A stretch of 64,000 bases of DNA from Panulirus ornatus. Taxonomy: Eukaryota; Arthropoda; Malacostraca; Decapoda; Palinuridae. The DNA lies in assembly GCF_036320965.1 (NCBI RefSeq), contig NC_092279.1, positions 19,831,429 to 19,895,428 of the forward strand, given 5' to 3'. The position numbers were made by a program, and so were the translations under genes. The notes beneath the pieces were generated by a model. That model made no database searches, had not been told where the DNA came from, and worked only from the letters and a program-made list of their open reading frames with translations. Shown here in pieces: positions 23,802 to 34,429 of the stretch (position 1 is the stretch's first letter; every line of letters begins with the position of its first letter).

Positions 23802-23932
23802 ATATGTATACTAAGCTTTTATGTACTGTGCTTGTAACAGTAGAATGGCCACCAGTTATATGTGTCTATGTACGGAGCAACATAGGGCCCTTCTCAGCTC
23901 ACACACCCTACAGCTTGCCCCGAGCCTTTACG

Positions 23933-24003
<71 letters not shown>
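23740..24003. repeat. (AT)n then (CT)n
   Basis: (AT)n 23740-23798 and (CT)n 23936-24003, with unique sequence between them. Confidence 0.94.
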
Positions 24004-24006
<3 letters not shown>

Positions 24007-24104
24007 TCCCACCTTCTCGTCACCTCCTCTGTCTCTTCTCCACACCACACCGGAGACTCCTCCACCTAATCCGTGCATCCTGTGGTATTGTGGAGACTAC
24101 TGGG

Positions 24105-24132
24105 GCTATCGCCTTATCGATAAGGCGATAGC
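24105..24132. other. Perfect 28-bp palindrome
   Basis: The half-site GCTATCGCCTTATC is followed without spacer by its exact reverse complement. The centre contains TATCGATA, the sequence known as the DRE bound by DREF in Drosophila. Whether it is a binding site, a hairpin or a transposon footprint cannot be told from the sequence. Confidence 0.9.
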
Positions 24133-24183
24133 GATTTTCTAAAAGGAGATAATACTTCCGCTATCCTTCCCCCTTCTTCTATT

Positions 24184-24188
<5 letters not shown>

Positions 24189-24235
<47 letters not shown>
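24189..24235. repeat. (GT)n microsatellite
   Basis: About 47 bp of GT repeat. Confidence 0.94.
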
Positions 24236-24238
<3 letters not shown>

Positions 24239-24339
24239 CATTGAGGTGTTGGGAGGGGGAAGGAATGAGCGAGTGTTCGTGGTGGGGGGAGGAGATGTGT
24301 TCCCACGCCACCTCACCCCCTTCCTGTGGTGTCAGACGA

Positions 24340-24530
24340 CACGTCACGGCATGACAGGTCCGCCATCACACTTTGAAAGGCTCTGTCCCCTCCCCCTCCC
24401 CCTATCAGAGGTCGTTACGGTATGAAAGGTCTTCCCACGGCACAACAGGTCGTCACACTGCAACAGGTCGTCACACACACTATGACAGGTCCTCTCGCAC
24501 TATAACAGGTCTTCACACACAATGACTGTC
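24340..24530. repeat. Degenerate ACAGGTC-containing tandem repeat
   Basis: Recurrent (A/C)ACAGGTC(G/C)TC blocks are spaced about 20-25 bp apart with substitutions. This is an old minisatellite. Confidence 0.6.
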
Positions 24531-24776
24531 ATCTCGCCTCTGAAATCATTATCAATTACTATAAAGATCTCACTCAAAAACTATTCATCGAAAAATAGAA
24601 GAGGGGGGAAGAGGGAAAGGCCTCTTTTTAAAATAATTCTTAACAAATCCATGGAATAAACAATATTAAATCCTCCATTGGTGAGTGGCATCGACTTTTA
24701 ACAAGACCTTTAATGGCTTTACCAATGGCCAGAATGCTGAAGCTGTTAATGAATACTTACGAAAAGCATCGGTTCA

Positions 24777-24780
<4 letters not shown>

Positions 24781-24864
<84 letters not shown>
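24781..24864. repeat. (CT)n microsatellite
   Basis: About 84 bp of CT repeat, ending 46 bp before the 21-bp satellite array. Confidence 0.95.
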
Positions 24865-24867
<3 letters not shown>

Positions 24868-24910
24868 CACCTTCAGCGAAGAAATAACTTTCAGTTTAGA
24901 CTCTTGGGCA

Positions 24911-26079
24911 AAACGGTACGATCCTTATGCACACGGTGATGCGTCCCCTTGAATACGACGGTACGATTCTTGAACACGACGGTACGGTCCTTGAACACAA
25001 TACTACTATCCTTAAACGCGACGGTACGATCCTTGAACACGACGGCATAATCACTGAACACGACGGAACGATCCTTGAACACGACGGTACTACCCTTGAA
25101 CACGACGGTACTATCCTTGAACACGACGGAACGATCCTTGAACACGACGGTACTACCCTTGAACACGACGGTACGATTCTTGAACACGACGGTACTACCC
25201 TTGAACACGACGGTACTACCCTTGAACACGACGGAACGATCCTTGAACACGACGGTACTACCCTTGAACACGACGGTACGATTCTTGAACACGACGGTAC
25301 GATCCTTGAACACGACGGCATAATCACTGAACACGACGGAACGATCCTTGAACACGACGGTACTATCCTTGAACACGACGGTACTATCCTTGAACACGAT
25401 GGAACGATCCTTGAACATGTCGGTACTACCCTTGAACACGACGGTACGATCCTTGAACACGACAGTACTACCCTTGAACACGACGGTACGATCCTTGAAC
25501 ACGACAGTACTACCCTTGAACACGACGGTACGATCCTTGAACATGTCGGTACTACCCTTGAACACGACGGTACTATCCTTGAACACGACGGTACTACCCT
25601 TGAACACGACGGAACGATCCTTGAACACGACGGTACTACCCTTGAACACGACGGTACGATCCTTGAACACGACAGTACTACCCTTGAACACGACGGTACG
25701 ATTCTTGAACACGACGGTACGATCCTTGAACACGACGGCATAATCACTGAACACGACGGAACGATCCTTGAACACGACGGTACTATCCTTGAACACGACG
25801 GTACTACCCTTGAACACGACGGAACGATCCTTGAACACGACGGTACTACCCTTGAACACGACGGTACGATTCTTGAACACGACGGTACTACCCTTGAACA
25901 CGACGGTACGATCCTTGAACACGACAGTACTACCCTTGAACACGACGGAACGATCCTTGAACACGACAGTACTACCCTTGAACACGACGGTACGATCCTT
26001 GAACACGACAGTACTACCCTTGAACACGACGGCACGATCCTTGAACACGACGAAACGACCCTAGAACACGACCTCCGTG
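24911..26079 (-). repeat. 21-bp satellite array (minus orientation), ~55 copies
   Basis: A 1.17-kb tandem array. On the plus strand the unit core is CTTGAACACGACGGTAC, the complement of the 16.8-kb array's unit with a T for C change. Sub-variants (CTACC, CGATC, CATAATCACTGAA) recur in blocks, which indicates higher-order duplication. For instance the segment holding the CATAATCACTGAA variant occurs three times (about 25045, 25318 and 25738). Frames are open on all sides because the period is 21. It is not a gene. Confidence 0.96.
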
Positions 26080-26212
26080 TATGATAACCAAGCATTCGAC
26101 TTCACCCTTATGAGGATCAGGTCAAAGACCACGTCATCATGCTCAAGGATCCGCACCGTCGCGCATCAGTGTCGTACCGCCGTGCACCAGGGGGTCGTGT
26201 CGTACCGTCCTC
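26080..26212 (+). repeat. Conserved core and inverted partner units of the 21-bp element
   Basis: Directly after the minus-oriented array comes a segment containing ACTTCACCCTTATGAGG and TCAGGTCAAAGACCACG. Plus-oriented degenerate units follow (TGCTCAAGGATCCGCACC, GTCGTACCGCCGTGCACC). The same core, followed by plus-oriented units, is seen at 37.3, 54.1 and 60.4 kb. Confidence 0.8.
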
Positions 26213-26689
26213 CTCTTTGGGGGGGAGCCTAAACCGTGCCAGCTGGCATTAAGCCAAAACATGATCCTTCCAGACGTTACGGCTAACGAGCTGGAACGAA
26301 GAGCTGAGGTAGCTGCCAAATTCTTCCCTCCCTCCCACCTCCCCTGACGGAACAGTCTGTCCCACACGTGCCACGTCTCCCGCGTTCATCCTTCCCATGT
26401 GAGGGGAGGTTCCGTCCCACATGTACTCCCATGTTCATCTCGCCCACGGCTTCAACTCATTCACCTCTCAAAGAGTCATTCCTTCGGGATAAAAAAGAAA
26501 AACAAAATTAAAGTTAATCGTATATTAACCCACGATGACATGTGATGCACCACAGTATTAATCATCTCTGGGGGGTCTCTTCCCCCCAGACAAAAAGAGT
26601 AGGTTTCTGCGAAGCAACAACAACAATATAAAAATTAAAGATCCTTCTTTCCTGGTAAAGGCATGTTTAGCAGTGGTGACAGCCATTAT
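26213..26689. other. No gene seen
   Basis: Unique sequence, becoming A-rich toward 26500-26640. Confidence 0.5.
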
Positions 26690-26784
26690 TATTTTTATCA
26701 TTGTCATAACTATTAATATTATCATTATTATTATTATCATTATCATTATTATCATTATCATTATTATTATTATCATTATTATTT

Positions 26785-26833
<49 letters not shown>

Positions 26834-26841
26834 CAATGTTA

Positions 26842-26886
<45 letters not shown>
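26690..26886. repeat. (ATT)n/(ATC)n microsatellite
   Basis: About 200 bp of ATT/ATC trinucleotide repeat interrupted by the LINE copy that follows. The repeat resumes on the other side at 27652. Confidence 0.95.
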
Positions 26887-26887
<1 letters not shown>

Positions 26888-27651
26888 GGATCTGTCAGCG
26901 GATGGAACCATGGAAGCGGAAGTGGATCATAGGGTGGGGGAGGGGGCGAAAATTTTGGGAGCCTTGAAAAATGTGTGGAAGTCGAGAACATTATCTCGGA
27001 AAGCGAAAATGGGTATGTTTGAGGGAATAGTGGTTCCAACAATGTTGTATGGTTGCGAGGCGTGGGCTATGGATAGAGATGTGCGCAGGAGGATGGATGT
27101 GCTGGAAATGAGATGTTTGAGGACAATGTGTGGTGTGAGGTGGTTTGATCGAGTAAGTAACGTAAGGGTAAGAGAGATGTGTGGAAATAAAAAGAGCGTG
27201 GTTGAGAGAGCAGAAGAGGGTGTTTTGAAATGGTTTGGGCACATGGAGAGAATGAGTGAGGAGAGATTGACCAAGAGGATATATGTGTCGGAGGTGGAGG
27301 GAACGAGGAGAAGAGGGAGACCAAATTGGAGGTGGAAAGATGGAGTGAAAAGGATTTTGTGTGATCGGGGCCTGAACATGCAGGAGGGTGAAAGGAGGGC
27401 AAGGAATAGAGTGAATTGGAGTCATGTGGTATACAGGGGTTGACGTGCTGTCAGTGGATTGAATCAAGGCATGTGAAGCGTCTGGGGTAAACCATGGAAA
27501 GCTGTGTAGGTATGTATATTTGCGTGTGTGGATGTGTGTATGTACATGTGTATGGGGGGGGGGGGGGTTGGGCCATTTCTTTCGTCTGTTTCCTTGCGCT
27601 ACCTCGCAAACGCGGGAGACAGCGACAAAGTATAAAAAAAAAAAAAAAAAA
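26887..27651 (+). mobile_element. 5'-truncated LINE copy inserted in (ATT)n
   Basis: Begins abruptly at GGATCTGTCAGCGGATGGAA, corresponding to 59283 of the long copy. It continues through the C-terminal region, the stop at 27443, the untranslated tail and poly(A) (about 27632-27651). Only a few substitutions separate it from the 21.7-kb and 57.4-kb copies, so it is young. ATT repeats on both sides show insertion into a microsatellite, which hides any target-site duplication. Confidence 0.94.
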
Positions 27652-27760
27652 ATTATTATTATTATTGTTATTGTCATTATTACTATTATCATCTTTATTA
27701 TTATTACCATCACTGTCATTGTTATTATTATCATCATTATCATTATAACTTATTATTTGT
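27652..27760. repeat. (ATT)n/(ATC)n microsatellite, continuation
   Basis: The downstream half of the trinucleotide tract split by the LINE insertion. Confidence 0.92.
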
Positions 27761-27870
27761 AGTAGTAGTAGTTGCAACATTATCATCATTATCATAACTT
27801 CATCGAGCACGTGAAGATGAGTGGATAAGAATTCTATTATAGACTATGAAACAATAAACGACCCAACCCA

Positions 27871-28258
27871 ACCCCTCCCCATCATCATCTCCAACAACCT
27901 TCCACGCCCCCACGCCATCACCATCATCACCAACAACCTTCCACCCCCATCCCACGCCATCACCATCATCATCTCCAACAACCTTCCACCCCCATCCCAC
28001 GCCATCACCATCATCATCACCAACAACCTTCCACCCCCATCCCACGCCATCACCATCATCATCACCAACAACCTTCCACCCCCATCCCACGCCATCACCA
28101 TCATCACCAACAACCTTCCCCCTCCCCCACGCCATCACCACCATCACCAACAACCCCCACCCCACGCCATCATCATCATCACCAACAACCCCCACCCCAC
28201 GCCATCATCATCATCACCAACAACCTCCCCCCCCCTTAACCATCATCATCACCCCCCT
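27871..28258. repeat. ~45-bp C-rich minisatellite, 8-9 copies
   Basis: The unit contains CACGCCATCACCATCATCA, CCAACAACCTTCC and ACCCCCATCC blocks. It shortens toward the 3' end (about 34 bp by 28140-28230). Confidence 0.92.
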
Positions 28259-28461
28259 CCCCCGGCACCTCTCCATCATCATCTCGCGGATATGATCAAC
28301 TGTCACCGCCCATCATTTTCTTCGGCTCCCCACATCCTGTTCCTTACACCCCCACACCCATACCTTCCCTTCCCCTTCACCCATGGTGACAACAAGTGTG
28401 TGTTCGTTGCACAGTTCTGATTCTCGATAGGATGTCAATCTTAATACACCGCGCCTTAATA

Positions 28462-28463
<2 letters not shown>

Positions 28464-28514
<51 letters not shown>
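28464..28514. repeat. (AT)n microsatellite
   Basis: AT tract adjoining the tail of the next SINE-like copy. Confidence 0.94.
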
Positions 28515-28517
<3 letters not shown>

Positions 28518-28753
28518 TCTTTCTTTCTTTCAAACTATTTGCCATTTCCCGCATTAGCGAGGTAGCGTTAAGAACAGAGGACTGGGCCTTTGAGGGAATA
28601 CCCTCACCTGGCCCAATTCTCTGTTCCTTCTTTTGGAAAATTAAAAAAAAACGAGAGGGGAGGATTTCCAGCCCCCCGCTCCCTCCCCTTTTAGTCGCCT
28701 TCTACGACACGCAGGGAATACGTGGGAAGTATTCTTTCTCCCCTATCCCCAGG
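28515..28753 (-). mobile_element. SINE-like element, full length, minus strand
   Basis: A complete copy of the ~240-bp family. On the plus strand it runs from the tail (CTTTCTTTCTTTC) through GCATTAGCGAGGTAGCGTTA, AACAGAGGACTGGGCC and GAATACCCTCACCTGGCC. It continues through the A-run and the GTCGCCTTCTACGACACGCA segment to CCCCTATCCCCAGGG, the element's 5' end. It is flanked on both sides by (AT)n and has no coding capacity. Confidence 0.88.

Positions 28754-28846
<93 letters not shown>
28754..28846. repeat. (AT)n microsatellite
   Basis: About 93 bp of AT repeat at the 5' end of the SINE-like element. Confidence 0.95.
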
Positions 28847-28849
<3 letters not shown>

Positions 28850-29581
28850 CTCGGCATTTCCTTTGTATCATAATAACAATAATGATAATTAATATCATCA
28901 TCATTATCATCAGTTATCATTATCATTATTCTTTGAGTTCAACTCACTGGATAGCTTGCTTCCTGGCCGTGGTCGCCACCACAATCACTACATCATGTGA
29001 CTCAATTACGGATGATAATGAATAAATGAAGCGAAGATTTATACACTACACTAGTTAAGGACACACAAGAGAACACGATCCTGAGAGCACTGCTGATACA
29101 AGGAATACACTGCAATAACTCAACTCTTTAGCGAAGGGGATTCTATCTTCTTTTTTCCCCCCACAATACGTATATTTTCTCTGGCTGATTTATGACAGTA
29201 ATATATATATACCTATACATATACATATATATATATCCCTAGCCAGATTTATGACACGTTAATCCATCTGTGGCCGGATTTATGACACATATATCTATAA
29301 TAAACTATTATATAGGCACTACATTCAAAAACTCTCCTCCACAATCTCCATTTTTACGAGGGCTTGTAATAAAGTTATCATCCACATCCTGCATTTGTAC
29401 GCAAGGCTGAGAGCAACAGATGAATGAACCGCACCGACAATGCACTGACGTAGGATGCATACACGAACAAACACCTGTGACTCCGCGTAAAGGAATGGAC
29501 AACATGGTTGGTTAAGCTGGCCAACTGGACGCCAAGGCTATCAACAACTGGCAGGGGTCAGTGAGGCCAGCAAATTCGAGC

Positions 29582-29583
<2 letters not shown>
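28850..29583. other. No gene seen
   Basis: ATC/ATT-rich sequence to about 28930, then unique sequence. The phrase AGCC/GGATTTATGACA recurs twice near 29240-29290 as a small degenerate repeat. Confidence 0.5.

Positions 29584-29648
<65 letters not shown>
29584..29648. repeat. (CA)n microsatellite
   Basis: About 65 bp of CA repeat. A further (AT)n-(GT)n compound tract lies at 29801-29869. Confidence 0.95.
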
Positions 29649-29649
<1 letters not shown>

Positions 29650-29799
29650 AGCCCAAAGATCGTTATCACCTTCTTCACGAGGCTTTAAGGATGACTTTGA
29701 GATCACATAAACTGTCTCTGTGTATAAGACCCAGGCCACCAGGTCGCTTTTCTGGTTCGCATTATATTCGGAACTGAATACATACATACGAATCGCGTT

Positions 29800-29868
<69 letters not shown>

Positions 29869-29871
29869 CAA

Positions 29872-30063
29872 CCTTAAGTCATCATACGTCTTCTAAAATC
29901 TAGCTTCCCGTCTTATCAAAACATCCATGATTTGGGCCTCTGAGGGAATATCCTCACCTGGCCCTCTTCTCTGTTCCTTCTTTTGGGGAAAAAAAAAAAA
30001 CCTTAAGTCATCATAAGTCTTCTAAAATCTAGCTTCCCGTCTTATCAAAACATCCATGATTTG
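29872..30063. mobile_element. SINE-like fragment between 63-bp direct repeats
   Basis: A 63-bp sequence starting CCTTAAGTCATCATA and ending CATCCATGATTTG occurs at 29872-29934 and again at 30001-30063 with one difference. The 66 bp between them (29935-30000) are an internal piece of the SINE-like family (GAGGGAATATCCTCACCTGG, TCTGTTCCTTCTTTTGG) followed by about 12 A. It could be a retroinsertion with an unusually long target duplication, or an insertion into an older tandem duplication. Confidence 0.8.
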
Positions 30064-30117
30064 ATGTCAAAAGATGGCGATAGTCAGATCTCGCACCTAT
30101 AACACTTGTCTGTCCAT

Positions 30118-30372
30118 CGATATATATATATATTTTCTTTTCTTTCAAACTATTCGTCATTTCCCGCATTAGCGAGGTAGCGTTAAGAACAGAGGACTGG
30201 GCCTTGAGGGAATACCCTCACCTGGCCCAATTCTCTGTTCCTTCTTTTGGAAAATTAAAAAAAAAAAAACGAGAGGGGAGGATTTCCAGCCCCCCGCTCC
30301 CTCCCCTTTTAGTCGCCTTCTACGACACGCAGGGAATACGTGGGAAGTATTCTTTCTCCCCTATCCCCAGGG

Positions 30373-30448
<76 letters not shown>
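30118..30448 (-). mobile_element. SINE-like element, full length, in (AT)n
   Basis: (AT)n 30119-30132, the complete element in minus orientation at about 30133-30374, then (AT)n to 30448. It is very similar to 28515-28753, including the CCCCTATCCCCAGGG 5' end. AT repeats border both ends. Confidence 0.88.
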
Positions 30449-30449
<1 letters not shown>

Positions 30450-30451
<2 letters not shown>

Positions 30452-31149
30452 CGATGCGACCTTCTTATTATGTTGTTGGTGTTGCTTGTAATGAAGTTTC
30501 CCAGGGAGCTACAAACTTTTCTTGAGCATTTCTAACAGACTTAGCCCGCGAATCTCACACGTGCATACCAATTTATATCTCCAGCGGCAACCACTGTTCC
30601 ACGGAGCCAAGATACGAGAATATCTATTATCTCTTTTCATTTTAGCAATTAAGATATTTCAGATTCTCAGAACTGGAAGTGTATAAGTCCTTAGTAATCT
30701 TAGAATGTGAGCTAATGAGGGGATATTACCAAGTACTATCGGTATCCATTCTATACTTAATCTCATTTTCCTTGCGACTAGGATTCGAACCTATGCGCTT
30801 GACTTTACTGTAAGGCCAAAGGACAGGCCTTGACGAAAAGCCAAGGGTCGTACCGTCGTGCTCAAGGAGTCAGAACTGTAGATTTTAAAAACTGCCGGCG
30901 AATCTGTTCACCCCATATGAAAGAAAAATGGAACGGGAGGGAATAACTACAAGTTCTCGAGATGGTCGAGTTGGTCCAAGTGTTAGTTAAAGACTCTCGG
31001 TATAAAAAAAAAAAATAAAACGACAGAATCCCTCCCCTCTACTCACCTATTAACATATTCATAGCCATATTAGCCTAATCGTCATATTTCAAACCTCCCG
31101 TGACAACAAGTTGCCCAAAATTGATATTCCATGGTTGGCCGTAAGTCTG
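30450..31149. other. No gene; single 21-bp unit
   Basis: Unique sequence. One isolated plus-oriented unit of the 21-bp family (GGGTCGTACCGTCGTGCTCA) lies at about 30845-30866. A B-box-like GGTTCGAATCC is present on the minus strand near 30780-30792, possibly a decayed tRNA-derived sequence. Confidence 0.5.
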
Positions 31150-31338
31150 TGTTCGTCGTTTTACTGTTCGCTGGGTAGCGTTTGTGTTGGTCGTTTTACT
31201 GTTCGCTGGGTAGCGTTTGTGTTGGTCGTTTTACTGTTTGCTGGGTAGCGTTTGTGTTGGTCGTTTTGACTGTTTGCTGAGTAGCATCTGTGTCGTTTTT
31301 TACCGTTTGCTGGGTAGCGTTTCTGTTGGCCGTTTTTA
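31150..31338. repeat. 35-bp minisatellite, ~5 copies
   Basis: The unit contains TACTGTTCGCTGGGTAGCG followed by TTTGTGTTGGTCGTTT. The last copies are diverged. Confidence 0.9.
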
Positions 31339-31344
31339 CCTAGC

Positions 31345-33394
31345 AATACCGGCGGAGACGAAACAGATGCAACAGACAGCTGTGTTGACAACGATGGACT
31401 ACTGTTGACGCACTGGCATTCGAAAAAATATGAACCAAAAAAAAAAATGCACGAAGAGCCATGTCTGTTCGTTTGTCTGTCAACGTCTGTCTCCGTGAAT
31501 AAATGAATGACTTTACTACCTTAAAAAATATATAATCCTTACAACCCTCCCCTAACTGATTCCCGAATCTGAAACCTGTTCCCCTCAACTTCCCCCCCGT
31601 GTCCACGACTTGATCGTGGAAGAAATACTTCTTCAAATCCTTCCGTAAATTTTCCCTGCCTCTCGTCCTATCTCCGTGTCGCCTCTTCTGAGATTCTCTT
31701 CTGGCGTTGATTATACAATGTTGATTAGACAATTAAGTCATCATGGCCTCCTTGAAAGTTACATGTAATCGTCACTCACGTCTCACCATAAAATCTTCCT
31801 TCTCTCCAAATGGGCAGGATAACGTCCACCGTCCTCAGATCGAGACTCACGCCACTCGTATATCCTGGTGGTTCATGTCCCCCTCTCCTCTGACCTCCTT
31901 GCCAGCAGTTTGCTATCGGACTCTGGAGGTGAGGAGACTTTAAACTGTTTGTCGCATGCATGCTCAGAGCGGACGCAACTCGTGTACATCCTCCCAAGGT
32001 ATTCAAAACCGTCTACTTGCTCGAAGGAGAATTCTGACGTTAAGCGAAAGTTAGTTGGCCTCCTGGACGATCCTTCTCAATTTCCCAGGCCACGTCGGCT
32101 CCAAAGATCCCACCCACAGGCTCGACTCTTGGAACACCCGTACTCACCGTCTGGTCTCTTGAAACCCCCTTCCCCCATCTTCATGACGCTGCATTCGACA
32201 AGGTGGAATTACATTAGCCATTTCCCTGACTACTGTTGCATCTTCTTAAAGTCTTTTCTTCTTTCTCTCTTTCCTTTACAATATTTTGAAGTCCCTGTTT
32301 ACTCCGTTCTCCTTCCAGAATCCTACCATCGGGGATGATATTCATGTACAATACCAACTCTTTCGGCAAGTTACGTGGATCAGAAACACTCGCGGTCCCA
32401 GCACTGAGCTCAGAAGGACCCTCCTCTCCCCAGCTCTTTGTCACCCTTGACCAGTTTGAAATTGCTTCCCTGACGTGTGGTCTCTCCCTTCTCTCCCCAG
32501 TTGAGTATCTGTCACATCCATTTTAAGTAAACCTCCTCTAACCTCCACTCGTCTGTGGAGGACAGTATTGATAGCCTCCTGACACCCAAATAAGATCCAT
32601 CAAACCAAACCCATTTTTCCTTTCCTAGGATGACGCTCAGCCTCATAGAAACCCCAAGATTCGTCATGCAAGGTCGTCTTCCTTCTGATACCTGCCTCTT
32701 AGTATGAATCTATTCTCTGTTAGTACGTTAGCTCTGTGTCTATCTGCTGGGGATGTTTTCCATCGCAGAGAGAGAGAGAGAGACATTAATAACATCACCC
32801 GAGGTATAAACAAGGGTTTCCGTGCACTATGGTCACTATAGGTTAAGCCGTTGATGCGGTCCATGAGCTTTATGCGTGGTCTAGCGACCTTCATAAGCCT
32901 CATGACTTCCACTGGATCTATTGAGCACTTCCTAGGGTATCTTTCCCTCCTTTCATCTGTAGTAATGGTAGGAAGGAATCACATTCTAAAACTTGGTTCT
33001 CGACTCTTCACACATGTCCTTACTTGTGTCAATAACCTCCACACTCACTTCGTTCTGCTGCTACACTCCCTCTCTCCATATTCACTCCTCCTCCCCACTC
33101 CTCTCCTTTCCTTCATATCTACTTCCTCTATTCTATACTCCCTCCTCTTTGCTACTCTCCTTTCCTTCACAATCGATCTTTTCCGCTACTCTCCCCTCCC
33201 TTCACATTCACTCCTCCACCCCTCCCTCCTTCCTTTCCTTCCTACGTTAACACTCACTTCATCCTCCCTCCCGCGTCTTCTCCTCTCCTCTCTTTCTCTG
33301 CTAGCTTCCCTGCTCTCACAACACCTCCTCCTTCACGTTAATCTTCCATACCTCTGACACTATCACCAGCAGAAATCGTAACCAACACACAGAC
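31345..33394. other. No gene recognised; pyrimidine-rich end
   Basis: About 2 kb without a supportable gene. A frame at 31868-32338 (156 codons) has no recognisable domain. A pyrimidine-rich CTCCT/CTTTCC stretch occupies about 33040-33360. Confidence 0.45.
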
Positions 33395-33625
33395 TGTTTC
33401 CCGTTCTCAACCATCAAACAAACTCCTTCGTGTTTTCAACCACCAAACAAATTCCCGTTTTCAGTCGTTAGACATACTTTTTCCTGTTTACAACCATCAA
33501 ACAAATTGTTTACTTGTTTTACGATCATGCTTTAAAGTGCCCACCAGATTGTTTTCCGGTTTCTAACCACCAAACAGACTATTTACTGTTTTTCAACCAA
33601 CAGACTACTGTTTACCGTTTACCCG
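33395..33625. repeat. Degenerate ~33-bp minisatellite
   Basis: Recurrent CGTTTTCAACCATCAAACAAA-like phrases with strong divergence, about six or seven copies. Confidence 0.75.
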
Positions 33626-33629
33626 TTGA

Positions 33630-34354
33630 GCCACCTCCCATCCAGCTGCCGATTAATGATTAACTGACTGATTGATTTAGTGGGATTTGTAAAGCGCTGG
33701 AACCTAACGGATTAATCAACCCTTTTTAGCATAAAAAAAAAGATATCGAAAAAAACTTAAAGCTATTCACAATGAACTCCATATTTTGGCTCATGAGGTT
33801 ATCAGTCTTTTGAAATATGAACGTATTGTGGATGAGGTCAATGTGTCCCCTTTCTCTTTCGGGCAAAAATATTTTCAAACTGAAATTTGACATTTTCGCT
33901 GACTAAACACAAATCTGACAACCCCTCCACCCATTTTTTGTTTTGTTTTGTTTTTGTTTCAGCTATGTCACGCAGAGACCTAATCTTTTCGTATATTTGA
34001 ACCGAAACAAAATAGAGAGTGTTTCTACTCTGTGGTGAAGCGGTCCCATATATATACACATATATATTCCCGTATGTCTGTACTGAAACAGACCGAAACG
34101 TTCACTGCTTTGCGGGGAACGGAAACTAAGCGTTTTCATACGACCGTACCGAAATAGAACAAAACTTTGATGCTATAGGGGGAGTCGGGGTGGGGGATGG
34201 AAGAGATCCTGTACATGTTTGGATATTTGTAATGAAACGAATGAAAAAGCTGACTGACCGGAAATTTATCAGCAAATAAAAACAATCTACCCATTTTCTT
34301 TTATGACGAAAGTAATTTCCTTAAAAGATTATGTGCAAACACCTTTTCTCTACT

Positions 34355-34356
<2 letters not shown>
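33630..34356. other. No gene seen
   Basis: Unique sequence. Two related phrases (CCGTATGTCTGTACTGAAAC and ATACGACCGTACCGAAATAG, about 34070-34160) suggest an old internal duplication. Confidence 0.45.

Positions 34357-34423
<67 letters not shown>
34357..34423. repeat. (AT)n microsatellite
   Basis: About 67 bp of AT repeat followed by (GTCT)n. Confidence 0.95.
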
Positions 34424-34426
<3 letters not shown>

Positions 34427-34429
34427 TGT

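Noticed and set aside
24911..26079. Three overlapping frames of 385-399 codons in the 21-bp array
   Set aside because: They exist because the period is a multiple of three and the unit lacks stops. There is no promoter, splice pattern or family similarity, and both strands are open equally.
26673..27443. Apparent 256-codon protein with a poly-isoleucine N-terminus
   Set aside because: The Ile run is translated (ATT)n into which the truncated LINE inserted.
27821..28420. 199-codon frame of His/Asn/Pro repeats
   Set aside because: It lies on the 45-bp C-rich minisatellite.
31868..32338. A 156-codon plus-strand frame as a possible exon
   Set aside because: No recognisable motif, no splice signals that fit, and composition like the surrounding non-coding DNA.
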